This document shows, piece by piece, positions 15,919-23,484 of a DNA stretch of 31,649 bases. The stretch covers positions 1-31,649 of the forward strand of contig PSKS01000026.1 in the NCBI GenBank assembly GCA_040289115.1. Reading direction: 5' to 3'. Each line of letters opens with the position of its first letter. Within the stretch, counting starts at the first letter, position 1. The DNA is from JAUQQI01 sp040289115. Its GTDB lineage: Bacteria > Chloroflexota > Dehalococcoidia > JAUQQI01. The position numbers and the translations under genes were made by a program. The notes below the pieces were generated by a model that saw nothing but the letters and a program-made list of their open reading frames with translations, had not been told where the DNA came from and searched no databases.

Positions 15919-15951
15919 CCTGACCTTCGGCTTCGGTCCTAACCGGTCAGG
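15919..15951 (+). terminator. Hairpin after the thioredoxin-like locus
   Basis: CCTGACC (15919-15925) and GGTCAGG (15945-15951) form a seven-base stem around a 19-base loop that can pair further. No T-run follows, so it is not a classic intrinsic terminator; it may stabilise the 3' end or assist Rho-dependent termination. Confidence 0.3.
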
Positions 15952-15998
15952 TGCCTGCCCTGTCCAACCTTAACGGCCCCGCCACCGGCACAGACGGG

Positions 15999-16028
15999 TT
16001 GAACGCCCCCGGGTCGGCCGGTTATACT
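15999..16028 (+). promoter_or_regulatory. Promoter giving a leaderless mRNA for the CpsB-like gene
   Basis: TTGAAC (15999-16004), 18 bases, TATACT (16023-16028). The ATG is at 16036, just seven bases after the -10, so the predicted first transcribed base is at or next to the A of the start codon. Confidence 0.7.
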
Positions 16029-16035
16029 CGGTAAG

Positions 16036-16848
16036 ATGCTGGCCTATACCGGCGAACGAAACGGACCCGTCGATATCCACGTCCACATCCTGCCGGCCGT
16101 AGACGACGGCGCTCCCGACCTGGATGCGGCCGTGCGCATGGCCGAAACGGCCGCTCACGACGGCATTGTCGGCCTGGTGGCCACCCCGCACGGCACCGAG
16201 TGGCGTCGGGTGGGAAACCGGGAGCAGTTTCTGCTCCGGCTCAGGGAAGTTCGAGATGCGGTCCAGGCGGCCGGAATCCCCGTAGACATTTATCCGGGCC
16301 AGGAGGCCTGGCTGGGACCGAATCTCCTCGACCAGCTTGCCGACGGCTACGCTTTTACCCTAAACAACACCCGGTATATCCTGGTGGAAGTGCCCTTCAG
16401 CCACTGTCCGGCCGAGACCGAGGAGCTCGCCTTTCAGCTTTTAGCCCACGGCTACGTGCCTATAATGGCCCACCCCGAGCGCAACGCCGACCTAGCCCGG
16501 GACCTGGACCGGGTCTGCCGCCTTATCGGGCTGGGGATGCGCTTTCAGATTACGGCGGCCAGCCTGTTAGGCCATTTCGGACCTGGCCCAAAGGCCGCGG
16601 CCGAAAAATATATTCGGCACCGGCTTGCCCATTTCCTGGCCTCCGATGCCCACCACCCCACGGGACCCCGGGCCCCGCAGCTGAGCCAGGCCCGTGGGGT
16701 AGTGGAAAGCCTGGCCGGGCCGGACTATGCCGAGCTCCTTACCGTTGTCAACCCCCGGGCCGCCTTGGCCGACGGCGAACTCGTCGTTCCGGACCCCGAG
16801 CGGCCCCACCAGAAGACCTTCTGGGAGGCCATCGGATGGCGACGTTAA
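16036..16848 (+). CDS. CpsB/YwqE-type PHP-domain protein-tyrosine phosphatase
   Basis: 270 residues of PHP metal-dependent phosphatase type. It opens with VDIHVHILPAVDDGAPD, the first metal-binding motif with the DDG of the CpsB/CapC family. ATPHGTEW, PGQEAW, VEVPF, MAHPERNADL and SDAHHPTG supply the other metal ligands. CpsB-type enzymes dephosphorylate tyrosine kinases that control capsule or exopolysaccharide chain length. The position immediately before rmlA and rmlB fits this. No BY-kinase gene is in the window. No ribosome-binding site is present; the promoter places the mRNA 5' end at the ATG. The end overlaps rmlA by 13 bases. Confidence 0.92.
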   Translation: MLAYTGERNGPVDIHVHILPAVDDGAPDLDAAVRMAETAAHDGIVGLVATPHGTEWRRVGNREQFLLRLREVRDAVQAAGIPVDIYPGQEAWLGPNLLDQLADGYAFTLNNTRYILVEVPFSHCPAETEELAFQLLAHGYVPIMAHPERNADLARDLDRVCRLIGLGMRFQITAASLLGHFGPGPKAAAEKYIRHRLAHFLASDAHHPTGPRAPQLSQARGVVESLAGPDYAELLTVVNPRAALADGELVVPDPERPHQKTFWEAIGWRR

Positions 16849-17909
16849 AGGGCCTCATCCTGAGTGGGGGCAAAGGCACCCGCTTGCGCCCCCTCACCTA
16901 CACCGGGGCCAAACAGCTGGTGCCCGTGGCCAACAAGCCCGTTCTCTTCTACGCCATCGAAGACCTCGTTGAGGCCGGGGTGACCGAGATCGGCATCGTC
17001 GTTGGGGACACCCGGGAGCAGGTCATGGCTGCCGTGGGCGACGGCAGCCGCTTCGGCGCCCGGGTGACCTACATTCACCAGGAGCAGCCCCTGGGCCTGG
17101 CCCACGCCGTCCTGGTTTCAGAGGCGTTCCTGGGCGATTCCCCCTTTGTGATGTTCCTCGGCGATAACTTCCTGCTGGATGGCATAACCCAGTACGTGGA
17201 AGAGTTCCGCAGGGGCCAGGCCGATGCCCTGGTGCTCCTGCACCGGGTGCCGAACCCCACCGAGTTCGGGGTTGCCGAGCTGGTGGACGGGCGGCTGATC
17301 CGCCTGGTGGAGCGGCCCAAAGAGCCCCCAAGCGACCTGGTCATCATCGGCATCTACATGTTCAACCACCATATTTTCGAAGCTGCCCACAATATCAGGC
17401 CCTCGTGGCGGGGCGAGCTGGAGATAACCGACGCCATTCAGTATCTCATCGACCGGGGCTACCGGGTCGACCACCGGGTCATAAACGGGTACTGGATTGA
17501 CACCGGAAAGAAGGACGACCTTCTGGACGCCAACCGGGTCGTCTTGGAGACCCTCGAACCCCGGGTCGAAGGCTTTGTGGACGGGCAATCCCGCCTCTAC
17601 GGCAAAGTAATTATTGAAAAGGATGCGCAAATAATAAACAGCGTCATCCGGGGGCCGGCCATCATCGGCGAACGGACCAAGGTCGTCAACGCCTATATCG
17701 GGCCTTTTACCTCCATTTACCACGACTGTCTGGTGGAAAGGGCCGAAATCGAGCACAGCATCATCCTGGAGTTCAGCCGGATTCAGGACCTCGAGCATCG
17801 GATCGCTGATAGCCTCATCGGCCGCTACGTGGAGATTGCCCGGTCGCCGATGAAGCCCAGGGCTTACAACCTGATGCTGGGCGACCACAGCCGGGTGGGG
17901 GCGGTCTGA
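16836..17909 (+). CDS. rmlA: Glucose-1-phosphate thymidylyltransferase, long form
   Basis: 357 residues from ATG at 16836; the frame is open further upstream, but that region is the PHP gene in another frame and this ATG matches the family start (LKGLILSGGKGTRLRPLTYT). The catalytic glycine loop, the FLGDNFL metal site and the lysine in RLVERPKEPPSD are present. From about residue 240 a left-handed beta-helix of hexapeptide-like repeats (GKVIIEKDAQIINSVIRGPA) marks the long RmlA class found in actinobacteria, archaea and Chloroflexota. It makes dTDP-glucose from glucose-1-phosphate and dTTP. The stop shares one base with the rmlB start. Confidence 0.94.
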   Translation: MATLKGLILSGGKGTRLRPLTYTGAKQLVPVANKPVLFYAIEDLVEAGVTEIGIVVGDTREQVMAAVGDGSRFGARVTYIHQEQPLGLAHAVLVSEAFLGDSPFVMFLGDNFLLDGITQYVEEFRRGQADALVLLHRVPNPTEFGVAELVDGRLIRLVERPKEPPSDLVIIGIYMFNHHIFEAAHNIRPSWRGELEITDAIQYLIDRGYRVDHRVINGYWIDTGKKDDLLDANRVVLETLEPRVEGFVDGQSRLYGKVIIEKDAQIINSVIRGPAIIGERTKVVNAYIGPFTSIYHDCLVERAEIEHSIILEFSRIQDLEHRIADSLIGRYVEIARSPMKPRAYNLMLGDHSRVGAV

Positions 17910-18931
17910 TGCGCCGGCCGAGGATCCTGGTTACCGGCGGCGCCGGCTTTATCGGGTCCAATTTCGTCCGGTTCCTCCGGAGCTGGCGACCGGAATACCG
18001 GGTTGTGGTCCTGGACAAGCTCACCTATGCCGGCCGGCGGGAGAACCTGGCCGATATCCCCGAGGGCGAGCGCTTCCGGTTTGTTCAGGGCGACATCGCC
18101 GACCAGGCCCTGGTGGATGCCCTATTTGCAGAGGAGCGGTTCGACTTTGTGGTCAACTTCGCCGCCGAAACCCACGTGGACCGCTCCATCCTGGAAGCAG
18201 GGGCGTTCATCCGGACGGATATCTGGGGAACCTGGGTCCTCCTGGAGGTGGTCCGCCGGCGGGGCACCGGCCGCTTTCTGCAGGTTTCCACCGACGAGGT
18301 CTACGGCCAGGTCCTTGAAGGCTCGGCCGCCGAGTCCGACCCCCTGGCCCCCCGGAGTCCGTATGCCGCCAGCAAGGCCGGGGCCGACCTCATGGCCCTG
18401 GCCTACCACGAAACCTTCGGCCTGCCCATCCTCATAACCCGGGGCTCCAACACCTTCGGCCCCTACCAGCACCCCGAGAAATTCATCCCCCTCTTCATCA
18501 CCAACGCCATCGACGACCAGCCCCTGCCCCTCTACGGGGACGGCCGGCAGGTCCGGGACTGGATTTACGTGGCCGACCACTGCGCCGCCATCGACCTGGT
18601 GCTCCACCAGGGAGAGGTCGGGCGGGTATACAACGTGGGTGCCGGCAACGAGCGGGAGAACATCCAGGTGGCCCGACTCATCCTGCGCCTTTTGAGCAAG
18701 CCCGAAAGCCTCATTCGGCCGGTGGCCGACCGGCCGGCCCACGACCGCCGCTACTCCCTAGATACCAGCCGCCTGCGGGCCCTGGGCTGGGCCCCCCGTC
18801 ATCCCTTCGAGGAGGCCCTGGCCGAAACGGTTCGCTGGTACCAGGACAATGAGGCCTGGTGGCGGCCCATCAAGCAGGGGGAATTCGCCGAGTTTTACCG
18901 GCGCAACTACGGCCACCGCCTCGGGGGCTAA
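17909..18931 (+). CDS. rmlB: dTDP-glucose 4,6-dehydratase
   Basis: 340 residues. Extended SDR with the NAD motif VTGGAGFIGSNFVR, the family AETHVDRSI signature, catalytic Thr-Asp-Glu in STDEVYGQV, and the Tyr/Lys pair in YAASKAGAD. GDGRQVRDWIYVADHC and VYNVGAGNERENI complete the match. It converts the product of RmlA to dTDP-4-keto-6-deoxyglucose. rmlC and rmlD do not follow, so the end sugar is not defined by this cluster. It starts on the stop of rmlA (TGATG), so translation is coupled. Confidence 0.95.
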   Translation: MRRPRILVTGGAGFIGSNFVRFLRSWRPEYRVVVLDKLTYAGRRENLADIPEGERFRFVQGDIADQALVDALFAEERFDFVVNFAAETHVDRSILEAGAFIRTDIWGTWVLLEVVRRRGTGRFLQVSTDEVYGQVLEGSAAESDPLAPRSPYAASKAGADLMALAYHETFGLPILITRGSNTFGPYQHPEKFIPLFITNAIDDQPLPLYGDGRQVRDWIYVADHCAAIDLVLHQGEVGRVYNVGAGNERENIQVARLILRLLSKPESLIRPVADRPAHDRRYSLDTSRLRALGWAPRHPFEEALAETVRWYQDNEAWWRPIKQGEFAEFYRRNYGHRLGG

Positions 18932-18974
18932 GCTGCATTTGGGCGCCCGGCGGGGCCTCCGTGGGAAGGCCGGG

Positions 18975-20243
18975 TCAGACCTCGGCCTTGGTCAGGGTGG
19001 CCAGGAACTCGGCGTTGCTACGGGTCCGGGCGAGCCGCTCCAGGACCTTCTCGGTCGCCTCCGTGGGGGAGCTGGCATTCTGGCTTATTAGGGAGACCAT
19101 CCGCCGAAGCAGCCAGACTTGGCGCAGGGTCTGCTCATCCAGCAGCAGCTCCTCCCGCCGGGTGCCACTGCGCAGGATATCGATGGCCGGGAAGATGCGG
19201 CGCTCGGCCAGCCGCCGGTCCAGGTGGAGCTCAAAGTTGCCCGTACCCTTAAACTCCTCGTAGATCACCTCGTCCATCCGGCTGCCCGTATCGATGAGGC
19301 AGGTGGCCAAGATGGTGAGGCTTCCCCCCTCCTCGGTATTGCGGGCGGCCCCGAAGAACCGCTTGGGCGGGTAGAGGGCCACCGGGTCGATGCCACCGGT
19401 CAGGGTCCGGCCGGAGGGCGGCAGGGCCAGGTTGTAGGCCCGGGTCAGCCGGGTGATGCTGTCTAGCAGGATGATAACATGCCGGCCCAGCTCTACCTGC
19501 CGCTTGGCGTACTCCAAGGCCAGTTCGGCAACCCGGGTGTGGTCCTCCACCGGCTCATCAAAGGTGGAGCTAACCACGTCGGCCCGGTGAACCGAGCGCC
19601 GGACGTCGGTTACCTCCTCCGGCCGCTCCCCAATAAGACAGAACATTATGTGGATATCGTCGTAGTTGGCGGCGATGGCGTTGGCGATGTGCTTTAAGAC
19701 GGTGGTTTTGCCCGCCTTAGGGGGCGAGACGATAAGCCCTCGCTGGCCCCGCCCCAGGGGTGCCACCAGGTCAATGAGCCGGGTCGTCAGATTGTTGGGG
19801 ACGGTTTCCAGCCGAATGAGCTGGTTGGGAAAGATGGGGGTAAGCTCTTCGAAGAGGGGCCGGTGGCGGGCCTGTTCCGGGTCGACCCCGTTGACGGCCT
19901 CCACCCGCAGCAGGCTGTAATACTTCTCCGTGTCCTTCGGGGGCCGGACCTGGCCAGTGACCAGGTCACCGGTGCGCAGGCCGAACCGCCGGATCTGGGT
20001 CTGAGAAACGTAGATGTCGTTGGGGCTCGGCCGGAAGTTCTGGCGCCGGAGAAAACCGTAGCCTTCGTCGGTGACCTCCAGGACGCCGCTGGTGAAAATA
20101 TTTCCCTGCTGCTCGGCGTGGGCCTGCATCAGCCGGTAAATGATGTCCTGCTTCCGCAGGGTGCTAAGGCCCGTTAAACCGAGCTCCCGGGCCATCTCAA
20201 GCAACTCTTCCCGAGTTTTGGTCTCAAGTTCCGTAATGTTCAT
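18975..20243 (-). CDS. rho: Transcription termination factor Rho
   Basis: 422 residues from ATG at 20243, chosen because it has GGGAG six bases upstream and begins the canonical N-terminal helix bundle (LETKTREELLEMARELGLTG); the frame is open 66 bases further. Then come the cold-shock RNA-binding domain (GVLEVTDEGYGFLR, NDIYVSQTQIRRFGLRTGD), the P-loop PPKAGKTTVLKHIA, Walker B VIILLDSITRLTRAYN, and the R-loop region around ALYPPKRFFGAARNTEEGGS. The hexamer pulls nascent RNA from polymerase using ATP. No acidic or Asn-rich insertion is present, so this is a minimal Rho. It has its own promoter and a leader of about 90 bases. Confidence 0.98.
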   Translation of the reverse strand: MNITELETKTREELLEMARELGLTGLSTLRKQDIIYRLMQAHAEQQGNIFTSGVLEVTDEGYGFLRRQNFRPSPNDIYVSQTQIRRFGLRTGDLVTGQVRPPKDTEKYYSLLRVEAVNGVDPEQARHRPLFEELTPIFPNQLIRLETVPNNLTTRLIDLVAPLGRGQRGLIVSPPKAGKTTVLKHIANAIAANYDDIHIMFCLIGERPEEVTDVRRSVHRADVVSSTFDEPVEDHTRVAELALEYAKRQVELGRHVIILLDSITRLTRAYNLALPPSGRTLTGGIDPVALYPPKRFFGAARNTEEGGSLTILATCLIDTGSRMDEVIYEEFKGTGNFELHLDRRLAERRIFPAIDILRSGTRREELLLDEQTLRQVWLLRRMVSLISQNASSPTEATEKVLERLARTRSNAEFLATLTKAEV

Positions 20244-20342
20244 AGTCGCTCCCAGGGACAAGGTGTTTTGGGGTTTGGATTTCGGTCCACGACTCCGGGG
20301 GATAAACAAAGGCTACCTGGGCCGCCACCCCCAACCGGCCCA

Positions 20343-20372
20343 ATTATAATCGTTGGGTTTTCACCACGTCAA
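20343..20372 (-). promoter_or_regulatory. Promoter of rho
   Basis: Minus-strand TTGACG (20372-20367), 18 bases, TATAAT (20348-20343). The -10 lies within the palindrome ATTATAAT. Start of transcription is expected near 20336, leaving a leader of about 90 bases; rho genes in other bacteria are autoregulated in the leader, so this is a candidate site. Confidence 0.7.
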
Positions 20373-20389
20373 CATTAACGTCCCGTCTG

Positions 20390-21061
20390 TCAGCGGCCGA
20401 CTGGCAGCTCCAGCTCGAGGCCCGCTGCCTTCCAGTCCTCCAGGAACCGGCTCAGGCCGATATCGGTGAGCGGGTGGTGCAACATCTGGAGGAGCACCTT
20501 GAAGGGCACGGTGGCGATATCGGCCCCAGCCTTGGCCGCCGCCACGACGTGGAGGGGATGGCGGATGCTGGCCGCCAGGACCTTGGTGGGGATATGGTAT
20601 TTTCTAAAGACCTCAACCGTATCCCGAACCACGGCCATCCCGTCCTGGCCCACGTCATCGAGGCGGCCCACAAAGGGACTGACGAAGGCGGCGCCAGCCC
20701 GGGCCGCCAGCAAGCACTGGTTTACCGAAAAACAGAGGGTACAGTTGACCTTAATACCTTCTTTGGAGACGGTACTTATGGCCTCGAGGCCCGCGGCGGT
20801 CACCGGAATCTTGACGACCACGTTCGGCGCCCAACTGGCCAGCTCCCGGGCCTGCCGGACCATCCCTTCCGGGTCCACGGCGGTAACCTCGACGCTCACG
20901 GGTCCGGGAACAAGGCGACAAATCTCCAGGACCAGCGCCCGAAAGGACCCCGCCCCCTCCTTGGCGGCCAGCGACGGGTTGGTCGTCACCCCGCTGACCA
21001 CCCCCAACTTGACGCCCTGCCGGACCTCCTCTATATTCGCAGTGTCAAGGAAAAGCTCCAT
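20390..21061 (-). CDS. tal: Transaldolase, small MipB/TalC type
   Basis: 223 residues from ATG at 21061, preceded by GGGAGGGAAGT; an upstream GTG-type extension lacks conservation. It opens MELFLDTANIEEVRQGVKLG, then GVTTNPSL, VSVEV, and the Schiff-base lysine in VVKIPVTAAGLEA, followed by NCTLCFSVNQCLLAARAGA and SPFVGRLDD. This short class includes transaldolases and fructose-6-phosphate aldolases. The catalytic Tyr/Phe choice that separates them lies in the SPF-V-GR region, where this protein has Phe, the residue I associate with transaldolase, but that reading is not secure. It links the pentose phosphate pathway with glycolysis. A TATAAT box at 21102-21097 may be its -10 with a leader of about 29 bases. 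Confidence 0.93.
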   Translation of the reverse strand: MELFLDTANIEEVRQGVKLGVVSGVTTNPSLAAKEGAGSFRALVLEICRLVPGPVSVEVTAVDPEGMVRQARELASWAPNVVVKIPVTAAGLEAISTVSKEGIKVNCTLCFSVNQCLLAARAGAAFVSPFVGRLDDVGQDGMAVVRDTVEVFRKYHIPTKVLAASIRHPLHVVAAAKAGADIATVPFKVLLQMLHHPLTDIGLSRFLEDWKAAGLELELPVGR

Positions 21062-21169
21062 ACTTCCCTCCCGGGGAGTTTCCGGTTGCCCACCCAATTA
21101 TACCGGAGCCGAGGCCAACCTTCGGGGGACCGTCCGGTAAGATTATGCCATAAGGCGGTGGAAAGCGCA

Positions 21170-21955
21170 ATGAAGGTCAAGGCCAAGTTCGACCTTACAG
21201 ACCGCATCGCCCTGGTCACCGGTGCCAGCCGGGGGCTCGGCCGGGGGATGGCCCTTGCCCTGGCCTCCGCCGGTGCCCATGTGGCCCTTGCTGCCCGGTC
21301 GGCCGAAGGCCTGGCCCGGGTTGCCGCCGAGATTCGTGAGCTGGGGCAGGAAAGCCTGCCCATTCAGGCCGACCTGGTCGACGCCCGGGAAGGTGTCCGC
21401 GCGGTGGATGAGACGGTCAGGCACTTTGGCCGGGTCGACATCCTGGTAAACAACGTGGGCACTAACATCCGCAAGCCGGCCCTGGAGGTCACCGAAGCCG
21501 ACTGGGACTACCTGGTGACTTTAAACCTCAAAACGGCCTTCTTCACGGCCCAGGCCGCCGGGCGGCAGATGATCCGCCAGTTCCAAACGGACCCCTCCCG
21601 TCGGGGGAAGGTGATAAACGTCGGGTCCCTGGCCACCAGCCTGGCCCTCCCCAACGCCTCCGTTTACGCCATTACCAAAGGGGGCATCGGGCAGCTGACC
21701 CGGGCCTTAGCCCTGGAGTGGGCCAAGCTGGGGGTGAACGTCAACGCCATTGCCCCCGGCTACTTTTACACCGACCTCACCGAGCCGCTCCTCACCCACC
21801 CCGAGCACTCGGCCCGGATCCTGGGCCGAATTCCCATGGGCCGCACCGGCCAAATCGAAGATTTGGCCGGGCTCGTGGTCTTCTTGGCCTCCCCGGCCTC
21901 GGACTACATCACCGGCCAGGTCATCTACGTCGACGGGGGCTGGACGGCCTGGTGA
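21170..21955 (+). CDS. Short-chain dehydrogenase, gluconate 5-dehydrogenase/KduD-like
   Basis: 261 residues from ATG at 21170 (the frame is open far upstream but antisense to tal there). It has TGASRGLGRG, NNVGTNIRKPALEVTEADWD, the catalytic Ser in VGSLAT, YAITK and IYVDGGWTAW at the end. The NxGTNIRKP loop is typical of SDRs annotated as gluconate 5-dehydrogenase or 2-deoxy-D-gluconate 3-dehydrogenase, so a sugar-acid or polyol substrate is likely but unproven. It diverges from transaldolase with 108 bases between starts. Confidence 0.92.
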   Translation: MKVKAKFDLTDRIALVTGASRGLGRGMALALASAGAHVALAARSAEGLARVAAEIRELGQESLPIQADLVDAREGVRAVDETVRHFGRVDILVNNVGTNIRKPALEVTEADWDYLVTLNLKTAFFTAQAAGRQMIRQFQTDPSRRGKVINVGSLATSLALPNASVYAITKGGIGQLTRALALEWAKLGVNVNAIAPGYFYTDLTEPLLTHPEHSARILGRIPMGRTGQIEDLAGLVVFLASPASDYITGQVIYVDGGWTAW

Positions 21956-21961
21956 GGGGAC

Positions 21962-22153
21962 CTAGTCCTGGCGGCCCAGCTCCGCCCTGAGCTCGGCGAT
22001 CTCCCGCTCCACTTCCCGCAGCTCGGCCTCCAGCTCCCGCCGGTACTCCTCCAGCATCTCCAGGTACTCTTCCCGCCTGGGAAAGCCCGGGCCGAAGTAA
22101 AAGAACCCGAAGTGGGGCCAGCCGAAGCCAAACCGGAAAAACCGCCGGCGCAT
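21962..22153 (-). CDS. 63-residue protein: aromatic/glycine N-terminus plus coiled coil
   Basis: The first 25 residues are basic and aromatic with alternating Gly and Phe (RRRFFRFGFGWPHFGFFYFG). Residues about 27-61 form one charged coiled coil (EYLEMLEEYRRELEAELRE and on). GGGGGGAAAA precedes the ATG. The layout of a short Gly/aromatic head and a C-terminal coiled coil resembles the small DUF5320-like proteins of anaerobes and thermophiles, but I cannot confirm membership. It diverges from the tRNA gene across an AT-rich gap and ends six bases from the convergent dehydrogenase. Function unknown. Confidence 0.7.
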   Translation of the reverse strand: MRRRFFRFGFGWPHFGFFYFGPGFPRREEYLEMLEEYRRELEAELREVEREIAELRAELGRQD

Positions 22154-22186
22154 CGTTTTCCCCCCAGTTCAGCCGGTCAGTTTAGT

Positions 22187-22192
22187 TATAAT
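22187..22192 (+). promoter_or_regulatory. -10 box of the tRNA-Gly gene
   Basis: TATAAT within an AT-rich island (22180-22198), ending 11 bases before the mature tRNA. No good -35 is seen 16-18 bases upstream. The island also lies in front of the divergent 63-residue gene and may serve both directions. Confidence 0.5.
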
Positions 22193-22203
22193 ATAAAACG
22201 GCC

Positions 22204-22279
<76 letters not shown>

Positions 22280-22334
22280 TTTTTGCTCGGCCAAAGCCGG
22301 CCCGGTAAGACCATAGCGGACGGGGGTTGAAGTT

Positions 22335-22550
22335 GTGAAGGTTATTCTCCGTTATCCCAGGCGACAGGAGCTGGAGTTCCATGGCCCCCGGCGGGTTCGG
22401 GATATCCTCAAGGAGCTTAATATAAACCCCGAAGCCGTCCTGGTCATTCGGGGCGATTCCCTGGTTACGGGCGATACGGTCGTCGACGAAAACGACGTCA
22501 TCGAGATCCGCCCGGTGATGTCGGGAGGCCAGACCGATGCGTTGCATTAA
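22335..22550 (+). CDS. TtuB/ThiS/MoaD-like sulfur carrier with a tail after Gly-Gly
   Basis: 71 residues from GTG with GGGGG upstream. It has the beta-grasp pattern of ThiS/MoaD proteins: MKVILRYPRR, VRDILKELNINPEAVLVIRG, LVTGDTVVDENDVIEIRPV, then MSGG at 62-65. Thermus TtuB has Gly-Gly at its end, at about residue 65; here six residues (QTDALH) follow. In this family the terminal glycine is adenylylated and converted to a thiocarboxylate that donates sulfur. The adjacent ttuA makes tRNA 2-thiolation the likely job. The GGA GGC codons of Gly-Gly form the GGAGG ribosome-binding site of ttuA, and the last 14 bases overlap that gene. MoaD or ThiS functions cannot be excluded, since carriers can be shared. 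Confidence 0.85.
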   Translation: MKVILRYPRRQELEFHGPRRVRDILKELNINPEAVLVIRGDSLVTGDTVVDENDVIEIRPVMSGGQTDALH

Positions 22551-23484
22551 GTGCCGCAAGCCCGCCGCCGTGGAGGTGCGTCGGCACCACTCGGCCTTCT
22601 GCCCGGAACACTTCATTGAGTTCTTCGATAACCAGGTGCGGCGGGCCATCCACGAAGAGAAGATGTTCACCCACGACGACCGCATCCTGGTAGCGGTCTC
22701 GGGGGGCAAGGACAGCCTTGCCCTCTGGGACGTCCTGCTCCGCTTCGGCTACCAGGCAACCGGCCTGCATATCAATTTGGGGATTCCGGGCTATTCGGAC
22801 CTCTCCCAGGAAAAGACCGAGGCCTTCGCCCGGGAACGCGGCGCCGAACTTCTCATCGTCGACCTGGAGGCCGACTACGGGGTGACCGTCGAAGACTTCA
22901 AACGGGGTTCCGAGCGGACCCCCTGTTCGGCCTGCGGCCTTTCGAAAAGATATATTTTCAACAAGGTTGCCCTCGAGCAGGGCTTCGATGTGGTAGCCAC
23001 CGGCCACAACCTGGACGACGAGGCCGCAACCCTCCTGGGCAACCTTATCCACTGGCAGGAAGGCTATCTTGTTCGCCAGGGGCCGGTGCTTCCGGCCGGC
23101 TATCCGAACCTGGTCAAGAAGGTAAAGCCCCTCTTCCGTCTGGCCGAGCGGGAGGTCGCTGCCTACGCCGTTTTGCGGGGCATCGATTACGTCCTGGACG
23201 AGTGCCCCAATGCGGTTGGGGCCCGCTCCCTGCTATATAAGGAGGCGCTTAACCTCATCGAGCAGCACTCCCCTGGGGCCAAGCAGAGCCTTTACCTGGG
23301 CTTCCTGCAGAAGGGCCGCCGGCTCATTGCGGCCGCCGACGAGCGGCCCCAGCTGGTCGAGTGTGAGCGCTGCGGGATGCCCACCACCTCGGAGGTGTGC
23401 TCCTTCTGCCGGCTGATGGAGCGGGTCAAGATTCGGCTCCGACGCGCCCGGCCCGAACCGGTGGCCCAGCCGGCGTCCGACTAG
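22537..23484 (+). CDS. ttuA: tRNA 2-thiolation enzyme, TtuA/Ncs6 type
   Basis: 315 residues. In order it has an N-terminal zinc finger (C3, C6, C22, H25), the ATP PP-loop VAVSGGKDSL near 52-61, cysteines C130 and C133 in TPCSACG with C223 in DECPNA, which match the three [4Fe-4S] cysteines known for Thermus TtuA (130, 133, 222), and a C-terminal zinc finger (CERCG and CSFC). GHNLDDEA is the conserved second ATP-site motif. The enzyme activates position 2 of uridine/ribothymidine 54 in tRNA and inserts sulfur from a carrier protein, which raises tRNA melting temperature in thermophiles. It overlaps ttuB by 14 bases. Its stop overlaps that of ahcY by four. Confidence 0.9.
   Translation: MRCIKCRKPAAVEVRRHHSAFCPEHFIEFFDNQVRRAIHEEKMFTHDDRILVAVSGGKDSLALWDVLLRFGYQATGLHINLGIPGYSDLSQEKTEAFARERGAELLIVDLEADYGVTVEDFKRGSERTPCSACGLSKRYIFNKVALEQGFDVVATGHNLDDEAATLLGNLIHWQEGYLVRQGPVLPAGYPNLVKKVKPLFRLAEREVAAYAVLRGIDYVLDECPNAVGARSLLYKEALNLIEQHSPGAKQSLYLGFLQKGRRLIAAADERPQLVECERCGMPTTSEVCSFCRLMERVKIRLRRARPEPVAQPASD

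Noticed and set aside
15919..15951. Classic intrinsic terminator after the thioredoxin-like locus
   Set aside because: There is a stem but no T-run and the loop is long, so it is listed only as a hairpin with low confidence.
16200..16835. Upstream extension of the rmlA reading frame
   Set aside because: The extension lies in another frame of the PHP phosphatase gene and encodes a Pro/Arg-rich nonsense sequence; the RmlA family start matches the ATG at 16836.
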